The notes: generated by a model from the letters alone, not told the origin. DNA of 64,000 nt from Nitzschia sp. DOCU1 (GCA_951394045.1 OX595985.1:2728001-2792000); one strand, 5' to 3'. Shown: positions 40,934-52,666, numbered from the stretch's first letter. Numbers and translations: made by a program.

Positions 40934-41392
40934 ACCGCGATGGTCTTCTAATTCTACGGAGTCTCTGTGTAATGTTTGTAATTTACTGTTCTGTTATCAC
41001 CGAAGTCTGTTCCTTTTCTCGTTGGTAGGCAGATAGCTCTAGCTAAAGCAGACGCTCGTCTCTAGCTCCGCCTCTCTACTATACTATTGTTAATACTATT
41101 AAAGTAGGAAGATTTGTAGACGATGATCGAGCACATAACTCGTGCTGGCTTTTTTCGCTCTATGATAACTGGTTCGCGCAGCAGGCGTTGTCAAGGAATT
41201 CATAGTTATTGATGAAAGACGTGACAGAATTGGTCGGAAGCTATTGATTCTAGTAAAAGCAGCTGTACGACCCAAGATCCGACGTTCTTCATGGCCTCCA
41301 AGGAAGAAGATGTGCTGAGTTGCAGAAAATTAAGTCTATAAAATGTGGCAAAAAGCCACGAGAAGTAGCCGCGTTCAGGCCTTACTACGATA
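40934..41392. other. 460-bp spacer between convergent genes
   Basis: AT-rich, with no repeat or gene seen. Confidence 0.5.
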
Positions 41393-42163
41393 CTAGGAAA
41401 TCTCTTGTGGAATAGACTTCCCCGGAAGCCCCGCGTGCTTGGAGACAAAATGGCGAAGCAGCATAGAAGCTCGTTTCCAGTATGATTCTCCTACAAAACG
41501 TCGGAGGCGTTTCGCCACAGCATCCATCAATGGGACGTAACTAGGATCACCCATGCGATTCCGACGGGTGCACTCAGCTACGATGTCCCTGGCCCGATCC
41601 CGAATCTCATGTTCGTTAGCTTCGGCTAGTACTTTGAACAGGATCTTCATAAATACAAGGAATCTGGCACGTTGGGTCCGCGTAACGGAGGCACTTGTAG
41701 CCGAGGACGAGGAAGAGTGTGTGGACGCCACAGAGGGAGCTGGACTCGATGCACGTTCTTGCTCATCAGTAGGAATAACAACCGGGGGCCAAGCCTGACA
41801 ATTCACTGGGGCTCCATGGTAAGCGACATCTTCATAATGTCTATACGATGCTCCGGCGTGGAGAGGGCCCTGGCTGTATATCACGTTGTGCGAGGCAACA
41901 TTGTGGCCGGTATCAGTTTCCCCGAGGCTGAGACGACCCAACTGCTGGATTGCTCTATCCGCGGTATCTCTACCAATAGAGGGGGGGAAGCCACTGCGAT
42001 GCTTTTCAAGCATGACATCCTGAAGTGCAGCAGCCGGATGCGATGCTATCCTAAACGTGTGTCTATTATCAATTTCAGAGGAATCGCCTCCGAAATCAGC
42101 AATCGCGTCCTGCGGATCGCAACTGCATCCTTCAGAAAGGCTGCTTGTAGCATGAAACCCCAT
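41393..42163 (-). CDS. conserved-looking diatom orphan with C-terminal helical domain
   Basis: The first ATG in frame is 42163 (256 aa); the frame is open upstream to 42313, so a 5' exon is possible. The middle is Ser-rich (a run of Ser/Thr/Ala near residues 140-165). The last 90 residues (RARFLVFMKILFKVL to the end) are basic, helical and without low complexity, so they are probably a folded domain. Not recognised. Confidence 0.6.
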   Translation of the reverse strand: MGFHATSSLSEGCSCDPQDAIADFGGDSSEIDNRHTFRIASHPAAALQDVMLEKHRSGFPPSIGRDTADRAIQQLGRLSLGETDTGHNVASHNVIYSQGPLHAGASYRHYEDVAYHGAPVNCQAWPPVVIPTDEQERASSPAPSVASTHSSSSSATSASVTRTQRARFLVFMKILFKVLAEANEHEIRDRARDIVAECTRRNRMGDPSYVPLMDAVAKRLRRFVGESYWKRASMLLRHFVSKHAGLPGKSIPQEIS

Positions 42164-43463
42164 CGTGAACCGGTCCACCAGAGGAGAGAAACAGTCCTCT
42201 CTACTGAAAAGAAGTCTCTCCAAGGAGGAAGGATGAGAACAGCTCTTGCAACAGGGGCGAAACACTTGAAGATTGCGCTTTTCCAAGGCAGGTGAGTTAG
42301 AAAAGGCGTTCAACGATGATGGCGACAGGACGAGCTACGCATGCAAACACAGCCGCCGAAGTACGGTACGCCAAAAAACGGTCCCAAGCGATTTGTCTTG
42401 GTCATGATGTTGATTAGAGTTCGGACCAGGCTCCTAAGAACCGGAGATAGAACAAAATGCCCAAATCCATTTTGTTAAATATTTAGTTTCTTTGCTGACG
42501 TGAAAGAGTCTTGGTGACGTCGTTTTGTGATATGAAGAATAAGCATTAAACGTAATCCTAGAAACTTTCGGACAAACTGGGCCTAAAGCCAGTTACAGTT
42601 CAGTACTATTAGTGTGTGATAAAGCGAAATCGGAGAAGGATGCAATCAGATTATGGTTCTTCCTCCTGGTTCCGAATGCGCGACCTGCGGCAAGAATTGC
42701 CGAAGATACCAATGCTTTGGCAGACTATGATTATACATTATAGTACTGCTGTACAACAGAATAACTACCGTACCATCAGTTAGACAAGCAATGGTAAAGT
42801 ATGGCAATTTAGTAATTTACTGTTCCAGCAAGAGAATACGGCAGGCAAGCATTCTGTTTGATCTACTCCATCACTGCCATCCCACCTTGGCTTGATCTAA
42901 ATTGCTCTGTAGTGGTAACACTAGTAGTACACGGTCGGATGTTATTCTTCCCCTGCTGGTGTTGTCACACCATCATTGTCATGGGGCGAGTTGGCTTTCG
43001 ATATTCTTAGATGATTAGACTCTAGGGGTTTACTATGTTGTTTCCTGATCCTTTCTCGTTTTACCCAGAGGTAGTGCCCCACAACTACTATCTCTTCCTG
43101 CTCCTTTCTCCGGAGAGAGATGATAGAAGAATACTGTAGCGCCTTTGCTGTCCTGTTGATGTGATCGAAGCCTACGTGGCGCATGTCTTGACAACTCCGT
43201 CAAATCGTCACTTTCCGGACAGTCGCAGGACGCATCAGCGCGTCGTACTTGCAGGGGAAACCCAATCACATTGCACCCTGTCGCGTCTTGGAGGCGACGG
43301 GGCCAACCCCGGATCATCTTCTTGGACGACGTTCTCGCGTTCCTCCCTCCACCACCAAAGATCGTCGACGACGACAACACAACTTTCACAACTCCAGCGA
43401 CCACCTGCTAGGAAAAGCTTCTCCTTGACGATTATATTCTTTCGATAGAAAAACTTGGGGGAA
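42164..43463. other. 1.3-kb spacer between divergent genes
   Basis: It contains the promoters of the orphan gene and of the kinase gene. Short ORFs (42942-43448) on both strands overlap each other and show no family features. Confidence 0.5.
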
Positions 43464-45082
43464 ATGTTGCAATCGACTTCGTTGGGGCGGCAGATGGTGA
43501 AGCGTTGCCTTATTCGTTCCGCTCAGCTGGAACGAGGAATGGCAACGAAACGAACGGTCAACTTACCGGCTCCTTCGATGATAATGGCACACGTCGCAAG
43601 TGTCGATTTTAAGCTTGTGACATCCAATCGAACCCCTGCTTGTGGTTGGCGTAAAAGTATTGTATCTTCCGCTTCAAGCGTGCCTATTGACGATGAAGTG
43701 GCAGTGCACCAAAGGGAACCACCGAAGTCTCAGATTAAGTCCCCTGACGATCTTTGGACGATGAAAGTAGACATGGATGAACTACAGAACTTGGCGTCAA
43801 TGCGCTGTACTCCTCTCAGTCTCAGGGATATGTACAAGTACGCAGTGGACTTTTCAAACCTGGAACAACGACTTCGGAATGCACAATTTCTTCACAAGGA
43901 GTTGCCGATACGGATCGCTCAGCGCGCTGTGGATTTGCTCACATTGCCGCAAGGCCTAAGTGATGTTTTGCCGATTCGACAGATTGCCCATATGTACCTC
44001 CAATACCTAGAGAAATTTCAGGAATTCCCTGTGCCAACGACTCAGGAGGAGGAAGACGCTTTTACTGAGATGTTAAACAGCATGGTATCGGACAGAAGCT
44101 CTATTCCTATCTCTGTGGCAAAGGGGGTCGACGAATGGCTGAAGATGCACTTTGACTCAGAGGGAGATCTAGACAACGATAATCGGTTGCAGCAGATGGA
44201 AGATGCACTTTATCGTTTCTTTACTGCCCGTACTGGCCTCCGCTTTCTTACAGAACATCACATCTTGAGCAGCCCAACTCGCCGCGAAAAATGTGCTGCC
44301 ATCCGAAGAGCCCAATCAAGCTTTGCAGACGACGAGGATGTGACCTCAGATTTCTTGGGATGTATCCAAACAGACTGCGACCCTGCCAAGGAAGTTCGAA
44401 AGGTGGCGTCTGCCGTCAGGCGACAGACCGAAGATTTCTACGGTATCTGCCCCGAAATACAAATTGTGGACTCGACGCGACAGAAAGATACCAAGTTTAC
44501 ATATGTCCCGCACCACCTCCACTATATGGTTGGAGAGCTAATCAAGAATGCGTGTCGTGCCTCGGTTCGTTCGTAAGTATCATGTCGTCTACGCGCTCGA
44601 GTATGGCCCTCATTATCTGACATCACATTCTCGTTTGATGTATGCACTCTAGATATTTCGATTCTGACCAGTCAAGGATGATTGCCCCAATTGTGGTGGT
44701 TATCGTGAAGGGTGAGGAAGATGTTACTATCAAAGTTGCAGACAGAGGCGGTGGTATCCCTCGATCGAAAATGGTTCATGTTTGGAAGTTTGCGCATTCG
44801 ACCGCCGGAGATGGCGAGTCTTCATCTGATTTCGGCGAAGACGCAACAACTGGGACAAGGATTCGTGGTTTCGGGTTACCGTTGGCCAGAATATATGCTA
44901 GATATCTAGGTGGTGAATTGACGTTGAAATCGATGGAGGGTTACGGAGTTGATGCGTACCTGCATCTCCCGAGGCTGGGCGACAGCTGTGAAAATCTTCC
45001 GTTACAGGTCAGATTCAGCCCCGGAGAACTCAACTCGAACCCACCTCGAAGGTCAACTGTCATGTCTACGGCAGGTAGATAA
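43464..45082 (+). CDS. mitochondrial PDK/BCKDK-type protein kinase
   Basis: Model: join 43464-44572, 44653-45082 (512 aa); the 80-nt intron starts GTAAGTA and ends CTCTAG and rejoins CRASVRSYFDSD. It phosphorylates and switches off a mitochondrial alpha-ketoacid dehydrogenase. The N-terminus is basic and lacks acidic residues, as expected for a mitochondrial transit peptide. The N-terminal helical bundle (about 110-300) is followed by the GHKL ATPase: N box GELIKNACRAS, G1 box DRGGGIP, G2 region GFGLPLARIYARYLGG. The sequence does not let me choose between pyruvate and branched-chain substrates. Confidence 0.9.
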
Positions 45083-45370
45083 CCGAGAGTCTCTTGAAGA
45101 AACTTCTTTGCTAAAGTTAGTTAGAGATTTTTGCCCTCCTTGCTGATCCTTCTCCAAAGCGGAGACGAGATTAACATCCCGTTTTTTCCCGCTGGGAAGT
45201 TAACCCTGAACGAAATTTGACGTAGTCGAAAGTCGCATCTGTTTTCGATAGGAGTCTCATGACCATCGCAGCTTCAGGGTAATAGTGGAATGAATGCATT
45301 ATACCAAGAGAAGTTGGCGTATAAAAGCATTAAAACTTGACCTGAAAGTTTTTGATTTATGCATCGACTA

Positions 45371-47755
45371 CTAGTCCTTGATTTCTCCAAGCCAAGTGGT
45401 ATACATTATCTTTCGAGCCGCCGCAGCGTCTTTACCAGCTTGTAATTCCCCTTCGGCTCCATCTCCCTCCACTGGGTGGTCGCCCGCGTCGTCGTTGCTG
45501 TCGTAAGCGTGCACTGGTCCTTCCAACCTGTTCACGACATGTTTCTCTATCGCATCCTTCGGATCAGCAGCCTGGTCCCCCGACGCCGCGCTCGTAACTG
45601 AATTTACGGCAGAATTTTCGGATTTAACCTGCGCTGCTACCAGTACGGGAGGTTTGTCCGGGACGCTCTGCTGGGCTCCCCCGAGTGTGCGCAAGTTATC
45701 AATTCCCTTCTTCAGTTTCAGAGCAGATTCGACATCATCGGCCTGGTCTCTTATTTCGTCTGGTTTCATAGACGACAGGGGCTTTCGCGGGTTATGTCCG
45801 CCGGTGGCCAGGAGTGTTGAACGGAGCAGTTCGGACGGGCCAAAAGATTGGTTGTGAGTAGATCCGTTCAGGGTTGTTGGGATTGAGTCCTTCGTTGAAT
45901 CGAGGCCAGGTGCGTCTAACCCCTTTGCTATTCGCAGTTTAGCAATCCGCTCTCTGACCCTGGCTTTCGCTTCGTCTTTCCGGCTGCTTTCGCTTGAAGC
46001 AGTTGCTAGGACAGGCGATATAATATCATCGTCAATCTCACGTGTGCTGTCCTCCTTGGTCGATGAATCGAAGTTGAACGAACCGTCGAAACGCGAGAAC
46101 GACTCGTTTTCCCTCTCCTGTGCTTCCATCAACTCACGCATCCCTCGAACGATCTTGATCTTATCTCTCACCATTCCCACAGCTATTTTCTTTTCCAACA
46201 GCTCCACCGTTTCCAGGTCTTCCTTCAACTGATCCTTGAGAAGCCTGAGCTCGTGGGAGATGGGCCGAAGATCTAGATCATAAAGCTCACTTTCGTCCCA
46301 GTCATAAACTTGTCGTTCCATCCTTGTTCCACGAGGCGTCGGCATCTTGTCCCCAATTTCGATGCGTGCGATCTTTTCCAATAGTCTCATCGTACGTGGG
46401 TCTTTCTCCCCGAACGAATTCCATCGAATATTGAGGGCTGTGCGATACCGGGCCAAAGACTCGTCTTGTTTCTTCATGGCCAACAGGACATCACCCATGT
46501 TGGAAATGACCGTGGCAACGTCGGGATGTTCTTCACCCAAGTTGGACTGCATAATGAGTAACGCTTCCTCATACGCTGGCAGAGCCCCATCAAATTCCTT
46601 TTTCAGATAGTACACACTCCCAATGTTATTCAGCGTCTTCCCCACACTCAGCGAGTCATTTCCAAGAATCTTACGTTTGATACGAAGCGACTTTTTGTAC
46701 GCCGCCATGGTCTCATCTGGCGTTGCCTCCCCCGCGCGTTGCCGAAGATACCCGATATTGTTGATACTTGTAGCCATACTGACCAACAATTTCGGGTCCA
46801 AATCGCGTTCGTTGGAATCAAGCGTTTCCTTATCGTCTGTTTCATCAAACAGGTCATCTGCTTCTTCTAACATGGAGTGAAATGTCCGTCTTTTCAACTT
46901 TAACGCCCGAGTGTATGCGTCCATGGCTTTATCGTAATAACCCCGCTCGAAATACTCATTCCCCCGATTGTCAAGCGCGGCAGCTGCTTTGGCTATGCGA
47001 TCTGCTTCCTTATTAACAGCTTGTTGTCTGGCAACTTCCTCCGCACTTAAGTTCGAAACACTTTTGCCAGTTGCTGCTATTTGCTTGGTGCTACTTTGGG
47101 GAACAAGTGAAGATTCCTGGGGCTTTTCACCATTTGAAATCGCCACCGCTTCATCGAAGCTCTCCTTACTCTGAATGTTCGCAGAGCTTGTCTGTCTAGT
47201 TGACTTTTGTCGCGCTTGCTGAAACATATGTTTCTTCGGGGCCCCATGAGCACCATGAGGTGCAATGACTTCACGATTTTCATTGGTGCGAGGTTTCCGC
47301 CCGCGTTTCAGGGGACCGGTGGCAGTAGCTGTTGACGTCGCCGCTGTTTCATCTTCACTATCATACATCGGGGGTACGGAAGCCTTTATACTGGGGTTTG
47401 AGCCTGGCTTTTGAAAGAAAAACCTTCTATTTACTTTCCCATCCCGCGATGCTGACGGAACATTGACGCTCCAGTTATCACGATCCCCCGAAGAAGCTGC
47501 TGGCCCCTGGCCATTGTCACCTGAACGATCTTTACTCCGTGATCTAGAACGCTGGGGGGTTGCCGTTTCTTCACGTTGCACGGATAAAACATCCTTCTTC
47601 GAAGAAGGCTTTTTCGGTTCCAGATGTTGCGGTTGTTTCAGGCCTTTCGAGTCGAGCTCGGAAGCATGAGAAGACTCAGTGGAGTTACCTGATGCTGCTG
47701 TGGTTGGTTTGGTTTTCTTCCGTCTCGTTGTTAGTTTCCGAAATATAGACGTCAT
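45371..47755 (-). CDS. TPR protein, kinesin-light-chain-like repeats
   Basis: First ATG in frame 47755 (794 aa). The N-terminal 240 residues are basic and disordered. TPR units begin at about residue 255 (ALDNRGNEYFERGYYDKAMDAY) and include NNIGYLRQR, NNIGSVYYLKKEFDGAL and SNMGDVLLAMKKQDESLARY; the 42-residue spacing of the later ones matches the kinesin-light-chain type. A short helical region and a disordered tail follow. TPR proteins are scaffolds; the partner is unknown. Confidence 0.8.
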   Translation of the reverse strand: MTSIFRKLTTRRKKTKPTTAASGNSTESSHASELDSKGLKQPQHLEPKKPSSKKDVLSVQREETATPQRSRSRSKDRSGDNGQGPAASSGDRDNWSVNVPSASRDGKVNRRFFFQKPGSNPSIKASVPPMYDSEDETAATSTATATGPLKRGRKPRTNENREVIAPHGAHGAPKKHMFQQARQKSTRQTSSANIQSKESFDEAVAISNGEKPQESSLVPQSSTKQIAATGKSVSNLSAEEVARQQAVNKEADRIAKAAAALDNRGNEYFERGYYDKAMDAYTRALKLKRRTFHSMLEEADDLFDETDDKETLDSNERDLDPKLLVSMATSINNIGYLRQRAGEATPDETMAAYKKSLRIKRKILGNDSLSVGKTLNNIGSVYYLKKEFDGALPAYEEALLIMQSNLGEEHPDVATVISNMGDVLLAMKKQDESLARYRTALNIRWNSFGEKDPRTMRLLEKIARIEIGDKMPTPRGTRMERQVYDWDESELYDLDLRPISHELRLLKDQLKEDLETVELLEKKIAVGMVRDKIKIVRGMRELMEAQERENESFSRFDGSFNFDSSTKEDSTREIDDDIISPVLATASSESSRKDEAKARVRERIAKLRIAKGLDAPGLDSTKDSIPTTLNGSTHNQSFGPSELLRSTLLATGGHNPRKPLSSMKPDEIRDQADDVESALKLKKGIDNLRTLGGAQQSVPDKPPVLVAAQVKSENSAVNSVTSAASGDQAADPKDAIEKHVVNRLEGPVHAYDSNDDAGDHPVEGDGAEGELQAGKDAAAARKIMYTTWLGEIKD

Positions 47756-48565
47756 CTTTACAACAAAACAATCATGGAGGCCCCGTTCTTGTTCAAATGG
47801 TTGATGATGGCTTAGCACGCGGTGTTAAACTACCATCCGCACTACAGAATCGAATGAAGCACTTAACGTTTTGTCGTGTTGTTGTTGCTGCACTTCCGCG
47901 CTCTAGCTTCGGTGCAACATCCGAGAGAAGGGGACGGCCGGTTTGCCGGTTTGGACGTTGTTTCTAAACCGGGGGCGGGGGGCATAATAAAAGGTGCGCC
48001 AGGCCCACTCACAACTTCTATGGGAACAAACGGAGTTTCACTTCATTCCCTTTTACGCTTGGCGGGTAAACGCTCCTTCAGTTTAGTTTATACTGCTTCA
48101 GTCTGTCCGACATGCCTACATCAAAACCGTTGGTTCGCCTTGGGTCATTTTGTTCATAGCTCACTCTACGTCTTTGTATGTGAGTTGTTTAGCATCCGTG
48201 TGTCTTTTTTGTGTCCAGTCATCGTTCATTGGGACGATTGATTCCTTCATTCGCCTCGCGTGAAAGCAATGCAAAAGTCGCTTCGTAGGATTCTACAGGT
48301 CTTACTTGAAGTGCAGAAAGAGCCGTAGCAAGTTATCATTCAGAGAACCACTTCTTCGTCTGGGCAGCTATCTGATGACTCTTCATCGCATTTTTTGCAG
48401 TAGTAGGTTATATAATGTTTACTACCGGTAGTAGGTTACCGCCGCACTCCTTTCGAGCTAGCTCAGAGACTATGCCAAAGGGCGAAAACGGCGAACAAGC
48501 AGCAGCAATATCTTGTTATTCTACAGTTGGGAGACTGTCGCCAAGGTCTTTAGTCAAACGAGCAG
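47756..48565. other. 810-bp spacer
   Basis: It contains the promoter of the TPR gene. A plus-strand ORF at 47876-48241 has no family features. Otherwise nothing seen. Confidence 0.5.
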
Positions 48566-48621
48566 CTAGAAAAAGTCATACTGGCGCATACCCAGGCAAA
48601 GAATGATGCGATTCTTCAGAT

Positions 48622-50189
48622 TCATATCCTGCTCACCAAACTTGCCTTGGTCCACGATGTCGAGCTGCTGATTGGAACGCATGAAACCGACCACGGCGCA
48701 ATCGACAGCTTGCTAGAAAGACTGTGCTGAACAAATAAGAATATGTTCTCAACATCTATTTGGTCGACCACTTGTGAGTTCTCGGATTTCAGAACGTCTA
48801 ATGTCAATTCCATCTCATCAAAACCTGTGGGGTGCCCCACTAATAACCCAACAATGACGCCGTAATGTGCGCTCTTCCCGCAAAGAAGGGCCGGGAGTCG
48901 GGTCCGCGCGTTGGAATCGTACGGCAGGACAAATACCTCCTTCTTCCTCAGAGCATTCCACACTCTTGACGGCTGCAAGTCTAGAGTAGACAGCATCTCG
49001 CAATCAAGACCACAAACCGTGTCCGCGATATCCATGAGGTGGTTAGCGTTGAAGACTTCGCCATCTTGTGAGTAGCCGCGATCTCTTGCTTCGCCGAGGA
49101 GCGAAGGGAGTTGGGTTTGAACACCAGTTTCGTTTTCTATATCATCAGTTGCTTTTTGTTGAGAGAGGTAATACTCTCGAACCATTCGAATGGCAGCTAG
49201 CCCACAGGATGGTCCAATCTGCGCCTGCCAGGGAAGGGGCAGCAGAAAATAGCTCCACCGTAGGGCGCTGCTATTACCCGAAGTATCATAACACGACATG
49301 ATTGCCATTATCTCTTTGATACGTTCCGATAGAGCAACTTGAATGGACCCAACCTGCTCTACCAATCTCTTTCTGAGCCAAACGTCTTGGGCGCTTTCGT
49401 CGTCACCATCGCTCGATGGTGGTAAAAGGATAGTTTCCAGTTGATTTGATTTGTTTGTTGATATTGTACTTTGATTCCGGGACTGGTTCCTTTGAAACAG
49501 TAACGCTTCCAAAGTTTCCACTTGAGTTGCATTAAGGGTCTTCAAACAAGCCCTCTTCAACGAAACACGATGACATTCGTGATATCCAATCTTTTGGTAA
49601 AAAGGAATAGCTGTCTTGGTCCACAAATATACATAATGATATCCTAGCCGCTTTGCTTCTTCTTCCACAAATGCCATGAGCTGACGCCCCAAGCCCTCGC
49701 CCCTTTTTGATGCGTCAATGACGATAAATGTAGCTGCCGCGGCATTTCCGCCTGCACTTTCAAAGCACTCGGTCAACCGCCCATGCCTGCAAAAGACGAG
49801 AGTCAAGCCATAAGATCTAGTTCCAGTGGTAGCAGGCAACGATGCCAAAGCTATTTCACTCACCCCACGCATTGCTCATCCTTCAACAATAGATAGCTGC
49901 ATGGCAGCCCGTAGTGCTCGAGGTGGCTTGAGCACATCAATTTCTGACGGTAGGACTCTCCGGGAGATTCTCCTCTCGGCCACTGGCGTTCTAGCAAGGT
50001 AGCGGCCTGATTGACCCATTTATCCACGGGTTCTCGACTTGCCTCTTTCTCCGTTTGAAATACACGCACTAGACGCAGCCCATCGTGCGACGAAACAGTC
50101 TTTGCCTCTAACGGACGCGACTCGATCACAATGGTATCACGTCCCGTCTCACCCATCATTGCTCCATACCGTTCAAGATCTGATGCCAT
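48622..50189 (-). CDS. fusion of an NAA80-like N-acetyltransferase and an ACTMAP-like actin-maturation protease
   Basis: Model: complement(join(48622-49786, 49864-50189)), 496 aa; the 77-nt intron starts GTGAGT and ends TTTTGCAG, joining CVG to HGRLTECFE. Residues about 20-190 are a GNAT domain: LPCSYLLLKDEQ, VGHGRL, the acetyl-CoA loop RGEGLGRQL (137-145) and FYQKIGY, closest in pattern to NAA80. Residues about 285-480 match ACTMAP (C19orf54/UPF0692): the cysteine in QIGPSCGLAAIRM (Cys303), LLGEARDRGYSQDGEVFN, EVFVLPYDSN and the histidine in KSAHYGVIVG (His416). In animals ACTMAP removes the acetylated N-terminal residue of actin and NAA80 acetylates the new end. After SIAPWSV the family-like sequence MRSNQQLDIVDQGKFGEQDM continues in another frame to 48566, so the annotated 3' end may reflect a 1-2-nt indel. 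Confidence 0.85.
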
Positions 50190-51475
50190 GGAACAACGTC
50201 TTCTCAATGCTTTGTCGGAAATTTATGGAAAAGGTGGTACCTTCGATTGCTCGTCGAATAAACCAAAACCAGGGACCATTCAATGGAAAGAATTGCGAAA
50301 CCTTGCGCATGCGTTAGTGCTATTCGATACCGGATGAAGAAGTCTCCACAAACGGTATGTTGGCATGGTGGTGTCGACAAGATTCCAGGAACTCTTTGAT
50401 AAATCGGAAAGTGTTCAGCGCAGTGATGGGGAGGACTGAATACAAGTCAACGCGAAGATCAAGGAGCCAAGACCGAGGACGTTGATGAAGATTTGGATAT
50501 GGATTCGAGGAGAAGTCTTGCCTTTTCCGTCGTGAGTCGGAAGTTTACATGCAAGAATTTCAACTCATGGGTTATGTATTCGAATCATCGGCCGACGAGG
50601 TAGCTGGAACAAAAATTATTCCTCTTGTACTAGTGACGTGAGCGTTGCGTACTCCTCGAGTCCTTGGCGACCCCAAACACGGCTTGTAGGCTCGAATCAA
50701 CGACCTGCTGGAAAAGCATTGACCGGAAGAGGGACTTTGATCGGCCCAAACAAACTGGATACCTCAACTGGAGAGTGGTCATTCATGAAAAAGTTGCAGT
50801 TCTTTTTGCTTTGCTGAAGGACCCCAGAGCGTCTCATTCTGCAGTCATATCGGCAAGATTCTCCATCTGCTCAAAGCTCAGTAGAAAGCGTGAAATCCTT
50901 CTAGACCTCACAGGAGATCTTGCTGAACAGTGCCCATCAACACGGATACCTCAACCTGGAGTTGCGGTTGTTACACGATAAATGCTGAGTAGGGTTGGAC
51001 CAGGCAGGATGTGCCATGATTCCGGATAGTTGACCCGACGCTCATAGTAAAGGATATTTTTCACGAGTACACTGCTCCTCTCGTGCGGTTGGAAAAATAG
51101 GCGCTCAAATGTGGTGTTTTCAATGAAATCTTAAGTGGTCCTCTGAAGCAGACCGTCGTGCGGCAACCTCTAATCCCTGGGCCGAGCCAGTTTCATGTTT
51201 GGAAAGGAAGAGTGGGAGGAGAGTCTGCTGACCGACTATTTATAACCAAATGTGCGCATTTTACGGGCAAGCATATCTGGATCCAATTGTTGAAGCCCTT
51301 CAAGAAATGCTCAAGGGAACTGCACGGAATCATGACCAGTGTGTTCTCCTTGGGATTGAGTACACGCAGAAGCATTTTTCCTGTCTTTTGATTGCCCATC
51401 AAAGAGGACACGCTTGGATCTGCTGATCAAGGTGGTGGCACTGAGAGGGAAACAATGCAACATTCTAGTAGCCAA
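50190..51475. other. 1.3-kb region without a supported gene
   Basis: Several short ORFs (for example 50664-50981 and 51158-51391) lie on the plus strand in different frames and might be remains of a decayed gene. None has a recognisable motif. Confidence 0.45.
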
Positions 51476-52666
51476 CTAATGTCGGTACTTGAGTACCTCC
51501 CGTAACCAGCCAATGGCGTAAATTCTATCCCAAGAAAATTCATCTGCCTTGTTTCGGAACTCAAATGCCTTTTCCTGCAGGGCAGTTTCAGTCACTTCCT
51601 TCCAGCTGTCAACTTGCCAGACCGGCAAGTTATAGTATGCTGGTCCCATGGGTGACCTTGGAACGATGGGAATGGACCCTGCCAAAAGAATTTCCCATGT
51701 AGCATGTGTATCAAGGCCATGGCCTGCTGGGCTTGTCACAAACCGATGATTGCGCAAGGCAGCAAAATAGTCTTCTCTGGAAACAGAGGATGATGTGCAT
51801 ACAGTCCAGTTGGGGGCAGTGCCATTTAAAATTCCACACACCTCAAATCGTTTGGTCTGCAAAGCCTCAGTGTCCCTCTTGTATTCATAATCCTGATAAT
51901 CTTGGCCTGGGCGAACCCATATCGTGTCTGTCCTATCCTCGTTCAAGAAAAGGGCTTTGGTGGCCTCTGGGGAGTGTGCCACCGAGGATTGCAAGAAGGC
52001 AAGCAATTCTTGTTTGCTCTCACCATAAAGACTCCCGGACCTGAATTGCCACTTCATACCAATGGGAATTGGTGTGATCTTTTGGTGATAGATTGAAGGA
52101 TTGCCAACAAACAATTGTTCCACATTTGGGTGTTCCAGGTGTGTTATATTAAAGGGGATTTTGAAATGAGGATAGCTCCAATCAAGATTGTTGTTCCAGA
52201 CAAGAACCACAGGCCAAGGCAGCTCATCAAGCCAGCGAGTCCAACTATCAGATGAACAACGATTGTCACATGCACGAATGAAAAAGGATTGGTTGTTGTC
52301 AACAAATTCACTCCAAAGATCCAGGCTCAAATATGGATAGGCAGATTCATGTGGGAACCTACCATCACCACGGAGCCTCTCCATGTAGTCATGACAAGGT
52401 AGTATTGGAACCTTTGCCCTTGGCACCTCCTGAGAAGAAAACTGATCCGAGATTGCCTGGCTACTAGGAACCTGGCTAGGAAGAAATGATGTCAAATTTG
52501 AGTGGTGAAGGATAGGGGTACACAGCATTAGGACGACCAACATTAGGACAATCAACGTGGCCCCCCTTGTGACCTGCAGGGGGGGGAAAGGAGGAAACTT
52601 TACTCGTCCAACATTTTTGTTCCCAGCAGGGACAAGGACAGCAGTCCCTGTTTTTCTTATCAGCAT
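51476..52666 (-). CDS. exostosin-like (GT47-type) type II membrane glycosyltransferase
   Basis: Protein of 396 aa. A basic tail (1-30) precedes a membrane segment (GATLIVLMLVVLMLC) and a stem. The luminal part has FVTSPAGHGLDTHATWEILLAGSIPIV and YYNLPVWQVDSW, the pattern of exostosin-like enzymes (SP-x-G-x-G-x-D-x-H-x-x-WE). The gene is intact with no intron. It is the last host gene before the second transposon block. Substrates unknown. Confidence 0.75.
   Translation of the reverse strand: MLIRKTGTAVLVPAGNKNVGRVKFPPFPPLQVTRGATLIVLMLVVLMLCTPILHHSNLTSFLPSQVPSSQAISDQFSSQEVPRAKVPILPCHDYMERLRGDGRFPHESAYPYLSLDLWSEFVDNNQSFFIRACDNRCSSDSWTRWLDELPWPVVLVWNNNLDWSYPHFKIPFNITHLEHPNVEQLFVGNPSIYHQKITPIPIGMKWQFRSGSLYGESKQELLAFLQSSVAHSPEATKALFLNEDRTDTIWVRPGQDYQDYEYKRDTEALQTKRFEVCGILNGTAPNWTVCTSSSVSREDYFAALRNHRFVTSPAGHGLDTHATWEILLAGSIPIVPRSPMGPAYYNLPVWQVDSWKEVTETALQEKAFEFRNKADEFSWDRIYAIGWLREVLKYRH

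Noticed and set aside
47876..48241. Plus-strand ORF of 121 aa upstream of the TPR gene
   Set aside because: No motif, and it lies in the promoter region of the neighbouring gene.
48660..48690. A second intron to explain the frame change at the 3' end of the fusion gene
   Set aside because: The only GT-AG pair at the right place would be about 20 nt, too short for splicing.
50207..50207. Start of the actin-maturation gene at a TTG codon
   Set aside because: The first ATG in the same frame is at 50189 and keeps the whole GNAT domain.
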